Under the pieces are notes generated by a model. It was not told where the DNA came from, did not search any database, and saw only the letters and a program-made list of their open reading frames with translations. This document shows, piece after piece, positions 28,198-40,262 of a stretch of DNA of 64,000 bases. Numbering within the stretch: the first letter of the stretch is position 1; each line of letters starts with the position of its first letter. Origin of the DNA: Brachycybe producta (taxonomy: Eukaryota > Arthropoda > Diplopoda > Playtdesmida > Andrognathidae); contig JAUPFP010000029.1 of NCBI GenBank assembly GCA_036925085.1, positions 310,001 to 374,000 of the forward strand, read 5' to 3'. Both the position numbers and the translations under genes were made by a program.

Positions 28198-30028
28198 ATG
28201 CAGGTGTGTAATGATACGAGTGAAGCTGTGGAGCTGTTCCCTTCGCAGGGACTCTTCTTAAAACCGATGGCGAGGGTCAGCATTTCCGTACAATTGCCTC
28301 AAATGAAGAGTCCCGGTAAATCGATCTCCAACTGGGAAGTTATGGAAAAGATCAAAGTGATGTTGAAGCCGGACACGTTCTCAATGCTTAAGGTCACCAA
28401 GAGCACCCTCGAATTCATTCGGTTCGAAGGAGAGGCCGAAAACCGAGCGTGTTTGAAGGGTATTATATCGAGGCTTGAAAACAAGTCCATTAAACTAAGT
28501 GGTTTTCCAGAGACGCTCAAAGTTCGTGCAGCAGAAGCCAAAATTACGTTTCCAACACGACACGACTGGGATTCTTACTTCAGAGATGCGAAGAATGTGA
28601 ACGAGATGAAACCGGGAGAACGACCGGACACTGTCCATTTGGAGAACCTCCCTTGTCGTTGGTTCTCTAATCCAAAAATAGGAACCGATCCGAACAAACC
28701 GAGCGAATACATTCTAAGGAAGGTGTTCGATACGTTCGGTGAAGTTCGACTCGTCGACATTCCGATGCTCGATCCTTACCTACGAGACATCGATAAGAAC
28801 AACGGAACCATTCAGACGTTTAGTTTCAGCCAGGATCTGTCTTTTGAAGCTTTCGTTCAGTACAAAGAGTACATTAGTTTCGTTAAGGCTATGTCTGCAC
28901 TCAAAGGAATGAAACTGATGCACAAAGATGAGGGAAAATGTTTCGCAGCGGACATAAAAGTAAATTAGTCTTCATCTCGAAAGGAAGGGTTTAAAATATA
29001 AATCATTTTGTTTTATATCGGGGTTGGGTTTTTCCCAACCTTAACCCTATTTTTTTTCAGGTTGATTTTGACAAGTCGAAACGTCTAAGCGAAGAAAATA
29101 TCAAAAAGAGACAAATTGAAAGAGACAAACTGATTCAGTTGGAAAAGGAACGAGAGGATCGAGTTCACAGAGAACGAAAGCAAGAAGAGAGACGCAAACT
29201 AGAAGAAATGTAAAACATTCACGTTCAAAATTTTAATTCCTGTTTCTCAACATAAAAAATACCCTAAACTTGACTTCCCACTTGAAAGACAAACTAATCA
29301 AAGGTTCAAGAGGCGTTTACACATTAAAAATCATCTTAAAATATTCTTTTGTTACACATAAGACGAAGGCAAGAAGACGAACAGAGAGAAAAAGACCAAA
29401 AGAAGGCCGAAAAGATAAAAAGACGAGAGGCGAGGCAACGAGAGAGAGAAGAAAAACGGCGGCAAAAGATCTTAGAGAAAAAGAAACGTGAAGAAGAGCA
29501 GAGAATTGAAACAAAGAAGGCGAAGGAAGAAAGGTGTCAGTTAGTAGAACAACGACGTTGTGAAGCCAAGAGGCTCTTGAACGTTCTCTTTGAGAGAATC
29601 AGGGTAATTCGTTTTTTTTTATAGTCGATATCGTGAAGACTTTTTTTACAGTTTTTTCGTTATAGGAGGTAAAGAAAAAAGAGGAAGTGGATAAAAAGAT
29701 GAAAGATTTAGAGGAGGAAAGATTACGACAGCTGGCCAAAGAACAGAACAAGAGAGCTACGGAGGAAAAGAATCGAGAGGAAGAACGTGAAAAGCGACAG
29801 AAGAAACTGACCGAGGAAGAGAAACTTCTTAGAGAGAGACTTCTAAAGAATCTCAAGTTAAAAAAGGAGAAACTAGAAGAAGAAGAAAGAGAAAAAAAGC
29901 GGAAGGAGATTGCAGGAAAGACGAAGTTGCGGAGTGTTCTCATAATGAAGAAAAACGATAATAAAAAAAGAAGACCTCCGAAGGCTTCATTCGCCGTGCT
30001 GAGAAGTCACATCGATGTTGCTAGGTAG
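28198..30028 (+). CDS. AKAP17A: A-kinase anchor protein 17A (splicing-associated)
   Basis: Homologue of human AKAP17A (XE7/SFRS17A), a nuclear speckle protein affecting splice choice and binding PKA regulatory subunits. Exons: 28198-28959, 29061-29209, 29363-29603, 29666-30028. The N-terminal half matches closely (NDTSEAVELFP, PGKSISNWEVMEKIKVML, STLEFIRFEGEAENRACLKG, ETLKVRAAEAKITFPTRHDW, PGERPDTVHLENLPCRWF, FGEVRLVDIPMLDPY). The second half is one long Lys/Glu/Arg-rich helix. The start at 28198 (MQVCNDTSEA) was chosen because it is the first ATG in frame; the open frame extends upstream without ATG. At about 500 residues it is shorter than the human protein (about 695), lacking its C-terminal tail. 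Confidence 0.93.
29280..29345. repeat. MITE family A terminal fragment in an AKAP17A intron
   Basis: Retains GGTTCAAGAGGCGTTTACAC and the ATCATCTTAA end only. Confidence 0.5.
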
Positions 30029-30094
30029 TTTTTCTTTTCTACTTACTAATTATTTTGATCTGTTCAACTGAAATGAGAACTTTTGTTATTACAA

Positions 30095-30100
30095 AATAAA
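30095..30100 (+). terminator. Candidate polyadenylation signal of AKAP17A
   Basis: AATAAA 67 bp after the AKAP17A stop codon, in transcript orientation. Confidence 0.6.
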
Positions 30101-30339
30101 AGTCATATTAAAAGTTGGGACATCAAAAACAATTTTGTGTTTGAAATTCTATACATTTGTTGCTTTAACTGCCAGGATTTTTAAGAAAGCTAATAATTAG
30201 GTAATCTGATCAAACAAACGACTCAGGTTTCAATGTAGTTCATCGGGTGGCTTCAACAAGGAACTTTCAGACGTCTCTTCCTAATGTCACATGATTACTT
30301 TGGAGATTGCTTGAAAATTTAATAGTTAAAATTATTTAA

Positions 30340-30660
30340 ATTGTTTTATGAACAGGTAATTTTCAAACTTTGGGTTATTATGTTATTTCAGAATAGCACC
30401 ACTAAGGAGAAATTGAACGTGCGTTAGAACTAGAACGGTAGCTCAGTCATTTAATAGTACGTTCATGTTGATATCTTTTAAATGAAACTTTTTAGAGATA
30501 AAAATCATCTGCTTAAAGTTGTGCCATTTTGAAACTAAAAAAAAGCTTCTTTTAAAAGATATCAACATAAAAATACCCTTTTGGTTTCTAAAACACATAC
30601 CAATGCAAAGAAAAACTGATGTTGAGAAACATTTCCTTCATTTTGCCACATTCTAGCATT
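30340..30660. repeat. MITE family A copy
   Basis: Contains AGAACTAGAACGGTAGCTCA, GTTGATATCTTTTAAATGAA and the mirrored AAAAGATATCAACATAAAAA. Ends approximate. Confidence 0.65.
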
Positions 30661-31229
30661 TAGTAGATCTGATCAACCACTTTATAACAGTGGCGATTTG
30701 AAACTAAAATTGTTTATCGATCATCGTTTTTCCAGAAACCTTACATTAAAATGACTAAAAAACCCAATCAAACCGAAATGTGAACGTTTTTTTTAATACG
30801 AAATACAGTCAAATACCACAGTGAAAATATAGAAACAACAAACAACATTTCAATTCAATTAAAAAATTAATCATGATATACATTTTGTTTTTATTTAATG
30901 TCACTTTGTTTTTGTTTGGAAAAACACAACAACAAGTTATTTAAATGTCTTGGAATTGAACCCAAAAAGTGTTTCTTCGTGTTCTGTCTCTGTCTCTCTT
31001 TTGTGAACACCCCCAACCAACGAATGAAACCTCAGCCCAAAAAGTAAAGGAAAAAAGAACAAGAGAATACAAGTTGTGAAAATACTTTCGTTTTTTTTGG
31101 GTTTAGTTTTAATATTTATAGTTTTTTTTTATTATTATACATATAAAAAGAATCTTTTTATACTTTTTTTAATTAGCTGTTGTGTCAGTAATTTTTTTGA
31201 AAAAGAAGCAAAAAAAGAAAGAAAACGAG

Positions 31230-32194
31230 TTAGTTGTCTTTAGACTTGATATTTTCCGAAGGAGAAGTTTCGTTCGGTTTGTCTTCGTTTGCATTCTTCT
31301 GGTCGGAGGCTTGACTCTGATCCTCTTCGTCCGAATATTCATTCGGTTCCTCTCCGGGTTTAAGAAGGCGACCGATGTATTCATATCTCTCTGAAATGAA
31401 CGTCATAACAAACCAGAGGTTAGGAAATCGATCCGTTTTTATTAAGCTTATATTGGGTACCGACCGGTGAATTGCATTTCCCATTCCTTGACGCTCTCCA
31501 TTTGCATCGTGTTCAGATCGGAGAGATCATCGTATTCATCTTTAACAGCGTCCACACTGAATGTGGCCAACGCTCTTGATACGTCTCGACCGGCGAATTC
31601 CGAATAAGGACCACCTAAAAGGGAAGAAAATGAAACATTTTAGGTTATTCTTCATATTTTTGTTTTAACCTTTTCATTTTATATGCAAAAAAGCCTCTCT
31701 AGAAACACTAGAAATATACACAAAATGAATTAAAATCTGCATATTTTGGCAGTATTCTGCAATTTCTTGCAGATTTCTGAAGGCTTCAGCGATAACCTGT
31801 CTGTAAAACGAAACTAAAAGCGAGGTTAAAGGTCATTTTCACAAGGTTGTAGCTGTGCTCGTGATTTATTTTGTGCATTCTCACCAGGTCCATAGAACCG
31901 TCTTCCTTTGGTGACGTCGAATACTTTGCCGTTGACCGCGACACAAACTCTTTTCTCGTAATCGGTGTTTGTTCCATCGTAGACTTTGAGCTGCTCCAGG
32001 GTCATGTCCTGTTTCTTGAGGCGAGAAATTTCAGGTTCCAAAGGCATCGCCACTGATGGAGCCTTTCTCTTCACGTAGATTCTGTACAAAAGCACCAAAC
32101 ACAACCCCAGAAGAGCTAAATTCAAAGGACTCGTCACAATATCGGATACGATTTTATTCAACGCCACAGTCACGTTACTAGACTTGTCTTCCAT
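31230..32194 (-). CDS. PGRMC1: Membrane-associated progesterone receptor component (PGRMC1/2)
   Basis: ER-membrane haem-binding protein of the cytochrome b5-like MAPR family. Start at ATG 32194 (MEDKSSN); the frame continues upstream but without ATG. A transmembrane helix ([20 protein letters not shown]) is followed by the b5-like domain: [31 protein letters not shown] with the haem-ligand Tyr context, then [31 protein letters not shown], and [20 protein letters not shown]. Exons: 32194 to about 31886, about 31615-31466, about 31391-31230. The acidic tail ([10 protein letters not shown]) also matches vertebrate PGRMC1. It cannot be assigned to PGRMC1 versus PGRMC2. Divergent from UBE3A. Confidence 0.94.
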
Positions 32195-33074
32195 CTTGAT
32201 CTCATGCACACAAAACGACAACGTCGATCAGTAAACAGACATCAGCGACATCTGGTTGAGAAGTATGTTCTTCATCATAGGCTATTATGAACATGATCAT
32301 TTAAAATCGAAAAGACGTCATCGTTAGGTCATCACTATAAACAAGATATAAACATTAATGAGTGGGCGAAGCATGCTAAAGAATTATACATATGGGATGA
32401 ACAAATATGGCGTTTGGTACGACAATAAATGTAAAAGCTCGCCATATTCGTATACTCAATATAAACTTGATTCTTCTTCATAAATTGACGTAATGTGACA
32501 TTTTTATCACAGTAGTTTCTAAGAAGAGCGCTTTTAAAACGCTCCACTTTTTTTTTATTAACTTCCTATGTACGTCATCGTAGAGCGGCTACACTTTGAA
32601 TTTAAGTTGAACGGCGGCTATACATCCGACTTAAAGCAATTAAGTAATTTAAGTTTGCCCAATATGAAAAATATAAATACATTTTATTGCATTTTTATAA
32701 ATAAAATGACTTTTTTAAAGTCATCAAAAAGTGGTGAATGTAATGAGTAGGTATTAAATTAAGAAATCGCTGCAATGTACACACATATCGGCGGTGGTCG
32801 TAAAAAGTTTTTTTTTTTTTTTTTAAAAAATAGCTGCTGGTTATTTGCACATTTTTGGTGGCTAGTTCAAAAATGCTTAAATAATGCTGTGAAATTAAAA
32901 TTGTCTGTTAACTTCCGGCGTATGGTGACGTACATTTTCGTAAGAATCCTATGATCGCATTAGTTTCTTATTGCGAGATTTATGTTATTTTCCATGTATA
33001 TATGTGAAATCGTGTAAAGTTTTGTTTTTTATGCGCGAATTCAATCATTAAAATTAGTCTAAAAAGGGAATTCT
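32195..33074. other. Bidirectional spacer between PGRMC and UBE3A
   Basis: AT-rich with a T run followed by an A run near 32810-32830. No repeat family or coding exon recognised. Confidence 0.55.
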
Positions 33075-36000
33075 ATGAGCGCGAACGAAAAAGATCATTT
33101 ACGTCGCGGAGTTGTAGCCGCTAGGTAATTTATGAATAATAATGAAATGTTAAAAACATGTGATTTTAATAAAAATGGGAAGAAGAAGAAAAAAGCAGCT
33201 GGGAAATTTTGATTAGAAATTAGACTTCGATGCAAAAAAAATAGCTGTTATTTTAAGGAGAGGTTTCTTCTTCTTCCTCCATTCCTTCTTATTCCTTACT
33301 AAAACCTTAAGGAATGACTGGCTTTTATTTGAACGTGCAAATTTCAACATCACACAAACACACATTACCATTGAATGAATCAATCGTTTTCCTCTCTTTT
33401 CGTTTTGTATTCAAGTGAAGTGAATTGCGAAAGAGAAAAAGAAGACGAAGAAGATCATCATCATCATCATCCTCATCTTCCTTCTCTAAGAAGAGTTTAC
33501 ACTGGAGGAGAGGAAGAAATGTTTGCAATTTTAACTCGAGATTCTTTCGTCTTGAATTTTATTTCTGATGTTTATTTTATTGTATTTTAGGAAAAGAGCA
33601 GCCGCTAAGAAATTGATTGAACGTTATTATCATCAGCTAACCAAAGGATGTCACACTACAAATTGCACCAACGAGAATTGTGTTTCCAGTGGAAAGGTTT
33701 GTTTCTAATCCTTCTTCTTCTTATTCCGTTAGTCACTCTAGTGTCAGGCAGCGTTTATAGTTGGGGTATTTCATTATTACGTTCCTTCTTAATAAAGAAA
33801 TCCTAGTCTCTAATAAACTTAATATTTTTTTTTCCTAATTATTGCATTCATTCGCCATTTTTGTTTAGACTTCATAAAAAGCCAGTGTTCACTCTGACTT
33901 TCTTGCCTTCTTAGGTGAAAGCTCTTTCTCCCGATAACGCAGCGATTTATGCGATTCAACTATTCAAAACTAAAGCCAGACTCTGCGGCGATTCGACTCC
34001 AACAAAGGTGGCGAAGAGACCGTCTTTAGGAACGGCAACGAAGAACGATTTATCTAGTCGTGGAATATCGTCGTCTAAGTCTCCTTCGTCCAAAGACGCA
34101 CCAGCTCCGATGGATACTTCGGAAACGGAGGTCTCGTCGTCTAAAAAAGAATTCTCTTGGAATGTTGAACTAGTCTCTCCGGAACCATCGGCTTCCACAT
34201 CCACATCGACAGCAAAGGGCAAAGGTACGAATCCACAACATCATAAGAAAAAGAGAGAAGATACAGATAAAAAAAAGCTTCAGTTCGTGATTTTTATTGT
34301 CGTTTCAGATCTTCTTTCGAGTATTTATCTAACAGAATCGAGAGTTCTCGAAATCATTGATATTTGCAAAGAAGAGAAAACTTATTCGCTTTTGATACGA
34401 ACGATCGGTCAGGTTTTTTCGCGGGCGGACGCTCTCATGAAGAGCTTTCGAAAAGAACGTTCGGCGTTCGATAAGGAATCTCTGACGAAAGAAGATCTTC
34501 GAGCTATTGAAGAAGACCAGGACAAAGATTTGGATTCGAAGGAAGAGAACGAGAAAGTGATCAACAAATCTCCTAACGGAGGAGGTTCGGGAGGAGTTGC
34601 TCTGAGACCGGACGAAGTGACTCTCGATTTGGAATCGTTGAATCGGACTTACAGTGCCTTATTCGCCATTCCTGGAGTCCCATTTCAAGGAGCTCTCATT
34701 CACGCCGTTTTTATCCTTTACGATTCGGCTAAATGGGACCTGGAGTGTCGAAATGTCTACGAACAAGACGAGAATTACTTGAACATCTTTTTGATCGTTT
34801 TGGAGATTCCTTTCTTGTGTAGTGACGATCTTTTAGAGACGGTCCTCGAGAGTTTCTGTAAAGCTGCGGCTCATCTTCCGCTCGCAGCTCAGGCGAAGAT
34901 GGCGAGAGTCGTTGCTAAATATGGGGCGCAAAGACTGAACGATCTTGTCGAGGTTCTTCAGCAGTTAATTACTTCTAGAGTCGTTACTGGACAGGTGTCG
35001 CAAGATTATTGCGTTAACGATGACGATGTTGTCGTCTCCGCAACCAAGGTCATGAAAGTGTTCTTTTATGCAGCCATTTTGGGTGGTCGATCTTCTTCTT
35101 CTTCGGTCGTTTTAGACGACGACGATGACGATAGGCTTTTAGAAGGAGCGGACGACAACTTTCATCAAGGTCGACGAGAAAATAAGGAAACGAAACCTAC
35201 AAAAGAGGATCCTCTCGCACGAGAGCTCGGCGTCACCCTTCTCGACTGTCACAAACCACTGATTCCTTTTACGGAGTTTTATAACGAATTGTTGAACGAT
35301 TCGATCGAGATGGAACGGGATTTTACTTATTACAGAGCCAGTCAGGATCGTAATAAGTTTTCATTTATGAATTACTCGTTTATTTTGACGCCGGCTACCA
35401 AAGCTCTCGGACTATATTATGACAACAGGGTCCAAATGTACAACGAGCGACGGATGTCGGCACTTCAGAGTATTCTCGTCAGCGATGCCGATTTTATTCC
35501 TTACAATCCGTACTTAAAACTCAAAGTTAGGCGAGATCACATCATTGATGACGCCCTCATCGAGGTTAGCAAAACCTCCTTCTCATCTGTTCTTGATTTA
35601 ATTCTGATTCTTTTTTTTACTTTAATCTTAAGTTGGAGATGATTGCGATGGAAAATCCGACCGACTTAAAGAAACAGTTGGTCGTTGAGTTCGAAGGAGA
35701 ACAGGGAATTGACGAAGGTGGAGTCTCGAAAGAATTCTTTCAAGTTGTCGTCGATGAAATATTTAATCCTAATTTCGGTACGTTCGGCTTTTAATATGAT
35801 TTTCAATTTTATCTAAATGGGATTTTTTACGAAACGAACTTTGAAAACTTTTCCTACTCTTCTAGTTTCTAAAACATGATGTTGCTTTTAAAACGTAGAA
35901 TATCAAGAGCTTTTTTTAGCTTGAAAAAAAAAACCGCGATTTTTGACAGAGAAAAAGAGCGTTGTCTGACTTTTAAGTTTATTTTCGTGTTTTTAAAAAA

Positions 36001-37232
36001 CTAGGAATGTTCACTTTGAACTCCGAAACGCAGTTCTACTGGTTCAATCCGACATCTTTCGAGAGCGATGCTCAATTTACACTCATCGGTCTCGTTCTTG
36101 GACTTGCGATCTACAACAGTGTCATTCTAGATATCCATTTTCCGAGCGTCGTTTATCGGAAACTAATGGGGAAAAAGGGAGTTTTCGTGGATCTTGCCGA
36201 TTGGGATCCGGTCGGTCTTTCGTTAACTCTTAACGTTTCTATTAGAAATCGTAATCTTATTTTCTAGTTTTGCTTTTTAGTCTCTCTACCAAGGTCTAGT
36301 TAATTTACTCGAATACGCGGAACCCGATGTCGAGGATGTTTTTATGCAGACGTTTAGGATAAGTTATAAAGATATTTTCGGATCGAACTTAACGTACGAT
36401 CTTAAAGAGAACGGAAATCAGATTCTTGTCAACCATACAAATAAAAGGGTTAGAATTTGATTATTTATCAGTTGTTTGCAATCGATGGACGTTTTTTTTT
36501 TATGTTTTTCAGGAATTTGTTGATCTCTATGCCGATTTTTTGCTCAATAAATCAGTGAGGAAACAGTTTCTGGCGTTTAAAAAAGGTTTTTTAATGGTCA
36601 CTTCTGAAAGTCCTCTCAAGTGGCTTTGTCGTCCCGAAGAAGTAGAGTTACTAGTCCGTGGTAGCAAGGTAACATTCGTTTGTAGTTGCAATCTTGTCTT
36701 AATTTTGCTCCCGAAACCGAGAATAGCCAAAGTTCGAGGGGCGCTTACACTTTGAAAACTACCTTAATACATATCTTAATCGTACATTTGTGATTGACAT
36801 TGTTTGTTGCGTTCTAGATATTCGATTTCAATGCACTGGAAGATTCCGTGGAATACGACGGTGGCTACACGGCTTCATCAACGATCATCAAGTAAAAAAA
36901 ACACTGACGTAGTTTCATTCTATAGACTATCCGTTTGTAGGTTTTTCAATTTCTTTGTTAAATTTAGGCATTTTTGGGAAATCGTGCACGATCTTTCGCA
37001 GGACGAAAAGAGAAAATTGCTGCAGTTTACCACCGGAAGTGATCGTGCGCCCGTCGGCGGTCTCTCGAAACTGAAGCTCATTATAGCAAAGAACGGTTCC
37101 GATTCTAATAGGTTGCCGACTGCCCACACGTGTTTCAACGTGTTACTGTTGCCAGAATATTCCAGTAAAGAAAAACTGAGGGAGCGTTTAATAAAAGCCA
37201 TCAATTATTCCAAAGGATTTGGTCTGCTTTGA
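33075..37232 (+). CDS. UBE3A: HECT E3 ubiquitin ligase UBE3A (E6-AP)
   Basis: Starts at ATG 33075 ([17 protein letters not shown], 50-nt exon). The exon 33591-33696 has the AZUL zinc finger ([14 protein letters not shown], with [11 protein letters not shown]). Then come 33915-34224, 34309-35564, 35633-35777, from 36005, and further exons to TGA at 37230-37232. Landmarks: [37 protein letters not shown]-type helices, TLDC-like [32 protein letters not shown], and [20 protein letters not shown]. The HECT lobe carries [30 protein letters not shown] and the catalytic cysteine in [20 protein letters not shown]. It ends KGFGLL as in the human protein. A serine/threonine-rich insert follows the AZUL region. 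MITE family A fragments lie in two introns. Polyadenylation signal at 37392. Confidence 0.96.
35845..35930. repeat. MITE family A fragment in a UBE3A intron
   Basis: CTCTTCTAGTTTCTAAAACA followed by TTGCTTTTAAAACGTAGAAT matches the right arm of full copies. Confidence 0.5.
36700..36775. repeat. MITE family A terminal fragment in a UBE3A intron
   Basis: AGTTCGAGGGGCGCTTACAC then TTTGAAAACTACCTTAA matches the right terminus. Confidence 0.55.
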
Positions 37233-37391
37233 TTTGAAACGTTTTTTGCATTCTGGACTTTTTGTTGTTTTGCTTTTCTCGTGTTTTATAGATTCATCAG
37301 TAACACAATCATAACAATTGTATTTGATTAAAAAAAACAAGTTTGTTTTTCAGAACAGGTTTAATTTTTAACAGTTTGAAGCTCAAAACAA

Positions 37392-37397
37392 AATAAA
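37392..37397 (+). terminator. Candidate polyadenylation signal of UBE3A
   Basis: AATAAA about 160 bp after the UBE3A stop codon, in transcript orientation. Confidence 0.5.
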
Positions 37398-37731
37398 TTC
37401 TAAAATCAATTTGTATTATTAATAATAATCCTTATTTCTTGAAGTACCTCTCTGGCCAAGTCTTAGCCATTTTAACAAACTCAAAGTGAGAGTTTAACAT
37501 TTTTAAAGTTCCGATATAAAAAAAAGAGTAAAAGAATGGAAATAACACTTTTGATGGCTGTTTGCGTGTGATATTTCTCTTTTTAGGTTTTCAAACTCCA
37601 TGAAAAATGATATTCTGTTCATTTACTCTAAATCTTTGATTATAAATTGAAAAATGTTTATTAAAAGGAAAGTTTTGAATTTCGAACAACTAAAAATTCT
37701 TCATCGTACCTTTTTTATATATAGTTTTTAG

Positions 37732-38300
37732 TAGGGATGGGCCATTCGAATCCTCAAATCTTGAAAACTCGGATCTCGAATCTTTGCACTTTTTTCGTCT
37801 CGACGTCCAATAGAAGCATTCACTAACAAAAAACGGCGATTGTTGCAATTTCGGATTACCAGTATCACCTTGTGGCGACATTAAGTGACACACTGGTTTT
37901 TTTTATTAATTTAATATTTAATATATTTATTAAATATTAATTTAATATTCATTTATTTGTATTGGGATATTAGCATTTGCCCTACGGATATTTGCCCTAA
38001 AACCACTTTTTTGTTTTCTTTTCATACGGTTTAGTGTCTTTCGGTGGAGTATGTTAAATAGGTTTTTGTGCGCCTGTGGCGTACAAAAAACGTCAAATGA
38101 TGTGAATTTACACTACTGATTAGGGCAAATGTCCTTTTAGGGCAAGTGGTTTGAGCACAAATGTCCCTTTAATGCAAATGGTTTTAGGGCAAATGTCTCA
38201 CACACATTTGTATCTTTTTAATGAATAATATAGGATTCTTTTATGAAGGATTCGAGAACCGATTCGGATTCGGGAAAATTTAGGATTCGTCCCACCTCTA
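37732..38300. mobile_element. hAT-type non-autonomous element with 8-bp target duplication
   Basis: Starts TAGGGATGGGCCATTCGAAT and ends with the inverse of TAGAGGTGGGACGAATCC. Flanked on both sides by GTTTTTAG (37724-37731 and 38301-38308), a perfect 8-bp target site duplication typical of hAT. It has no coding capacity. A second repeat is nested inside at about 37967-38200. Confidence 0.8.
37967..38200. repeat. Repeat nested within the hAT-type element
   Basis: Several TTTGCCCTA / TAGGGCAAA blocks in inverted orientation. ATTTGCCCTAAAACCACTTT on the left pairs with ATGGTTTTAGGGCAAATG on the right. Confidence 0.6.
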
Positions 38301-38644
38301 GTTTTTAGTTTCACTTTTTGTCGCTATAAACAAACCTTAAAAATGATTTCATAAAAGAAATTATTCTTTTGCTGAACCAAATTCTGAAGAACAAATTTGA
38401 ATATCTTTGTAAAAAAAAAACGAATGAATTATACATACATATTAAACAATTCAGGTCAGAATCATGTTTATTTTCATTAATGATTTTTTTTTCTCACTCA
38501 AAAAATGTGTTTCTGAACTTTTTGTTTGCTTTTCTGCCATTAAATGACGAAAAGGATTCATGTATGATATAATACTATTTCACAAATAAAATTCGAAAGT
38601 GTTTTCATTCTTTGTCAAGAGATATTTTTTTTACATTCTTAACC

Positions 38645-38650
38645 TTTATT
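38645..38650 (-). terminator. Candidate polyadenylation signal of UFM1
   Basis: TTTATT on the + strand (AATAAA in the transcript), about 70 bp after the UFM1 stop codon. Confidence 0.6.
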
Positions 38651-38716
38651 TCAAACAAATATACATAATATATATTACATGCATTTCCACCACAACACAA
38701 AAAAAAAATAAAAGAA

Positions 38717-39358
38717 TCAGTCGTTTCGACTCAAGTGTCCAACACGATCTCTAGGAATGAGTCGAAGTTCAGCTCCGTGTTTCAAGAACACATTTCCTGC
38801 AAAATTAAAATGGAATAAAATCAGTATCGAATTCGAACAGAAAGACGAGGAGGCCTGAGTTCGGAATTTGAATTTACCTGCACATTGCGCTGGATTTATC
38901 CCTACTCCATCGTCCGTAATTACAGCACTCGTTTCCGCACAAACTTTAAACTACAACAAAAAGAAAACACGAAACACAATCAATATAAGTCAGTCAAAAA
39001 CATATAATTGTGAAACAAACTTCTTCGGCAGCAAATTTGACAACAGCAGTGAAAGGCGTTTCTTCTGGTACATTCATCCTACAAAACAACAGAAAAGACT
39101 TTTAAGAAAAAAACGGGGAGACAGGAACTAATTTAAGAAGAAGATTTTTGTTCCCATTATATTCCAAGTAAACAAACGAAGTTCTGGTGGGATCAAAAGT
39201 ATGCTTCTTGACTTTCATCTTACACTTTGTACGGAAGTTTCGGATCCGATGTGAGCGTTATTTTAAACGTAACTTTAGTCCTAATGATAAATTAATATAG
39301 TTAATAATTAGTTCATCTCACAATGTATTTAATTAAAAAAATATGGTACAAACGTCAT
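38717..39358 (-). CDS. UFM1: Ubiquitin-fold modifier 1
   Basis: Small ubiquitin-like modifier conjugated through UBA5, UFC1 and UFL1 at the ER. The first coding exon is just 5 nt (39358-39354, ATGAC before GTTTGT). The next, from 39280, reads [18 protein letters not shown], followed by [20 protein letters not shown], then [20 protein letters not shown], and [20 protein letters not shown] with HLSRND and TGA at 38719-38717. Every segment aligns with human UFM1. The conserved Val-Gly pair that becomes the mature C-terminal glycine is present, followed by a six-residue propeptide (HLSRND), longer than the two residues of the human precursor. Total about 90 residues. Divergent from SMARCA5. Confidence 0.95.
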
Positions 39359-39856
39359 AGTTCTTTATGATGCGATGATTTGGCAAGTAACTTGTCTTTC
39401 ACCTGAGACTGAGAGAGAGAGAGAAAAAACGAGCACTTATCACTTATTTTTGTCTGGTTTATACAAATGATCCGAGAGGTGCTGCCACCTATGGATTTTA
39501 TACTTTATTTTTATAATTCATTAATAATTAATTCATTTTTTGTTTATTTGATGTCGCATTTTTATGAAATGTCACTGTCAATAAAACTGTTTATTGATTA
39601 TTGATAAATTTTATAATTATTTCGTAAAGAGAAATTTCTCGCATGCAATATTGCTTTAATGTGCCAGGATATGAGAACGTTCTCAAAGGTGCCGCCACGT
39701 AGTGTTGACATTAAAAACTAGTGAGTCTCATGATTGTTTACCCCAAGGAGGTTAGAATAAGGAGAGACAACATCATGTGACATTAGTGAAGCCAAAAATT
39801 TGGGTGGGAAGAAAATAGTCGCCATCTTACTCATACCCAGTACTAGTTCTGTGCAC

Positions 39857-40050
39857 ACAGGTATCTGGAGACAGCTTCAGAATTTCTTTGGCTCCACCCT
39901 TTTATGAGCGTCATCAATTTCCAATTGGTTTGTTACTGGGTCTGATATCACTTGCCCCGCCCTTTTTATTTGTAATTGGTTGTTATTTGGTCTGACACTC
40001 ATAAAAGGACGAAGCCAAAGAAATTCTGAAGCTGTCTACAGATGCCTTTG
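39857..40050. mobile_element. MITE family B copy with 9-bp direct repeat
   Basis: Flanked by TCTGTGCAC at 39848-39856 and 40051-40059. The arms (GACAGCTTCAGAATTTCTTT and its complement) pair closely. This copy is the best evidence that family B moves as a transposon. Confidence 0.8.
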
Positions 40051-40062
40051 TCTGTGCACCGG

Positions 40063-40262
40063 CAAGTAAATACAGTAAGATACAGTCGTTTGTCCCGCCC
40101 CTTTTATAAGGACTGGCAACTTCTAATTGGTTTGTTGTGTGGTTAGACGTTGAAAAGGGCGGAGCATGTGACGTCAGACTACATAACCAACTAATTAGAA
40201 GTTGCGGTCGTCCTAAAAAGGGCGGAGCCAACTGAAGTTCGTCCCGATTTCTAATTGCCTGT
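40063..40262. repeat. MITE family B copy
   Basis: Begins near CAGTAAGATACAG with a TGTCCCGCCCCTTTTATAAG block and GCAACTTCTAATTGG. The right half mirrors this and ends TTTCTAATTGCCTG. Confidence 0.7.

Larger units (their letters stand above)
30029..31229. other. 3' spacer between AKAP17A and PGRMC
   Basis: 3' regions of convergent genes. It holds a likely AKAP17A polyadenylation signal (30095) and a family A MITE (about 30340-30660). No coding exon recognised. Confidence 0.6.
37233..38716. other. 3' spacer between UBE3A and UFM1 with a hAT element
   Basis: Holds a UBE3A polyadenylation signal (37392), the 569-bp hAT-type element with its nested insert, and a UFM1 polyadenylation signal (38650-38645 on the minus strand). 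No other gene recognised. Confidence 0.65.

Noticed and set aside
29317-29943. Minus-strand Ser/Phe-rich open frames
   Set aside because: Shadows of the Lys/Glu/Arg-rich coiled coil of AKAP17A on the + strand.
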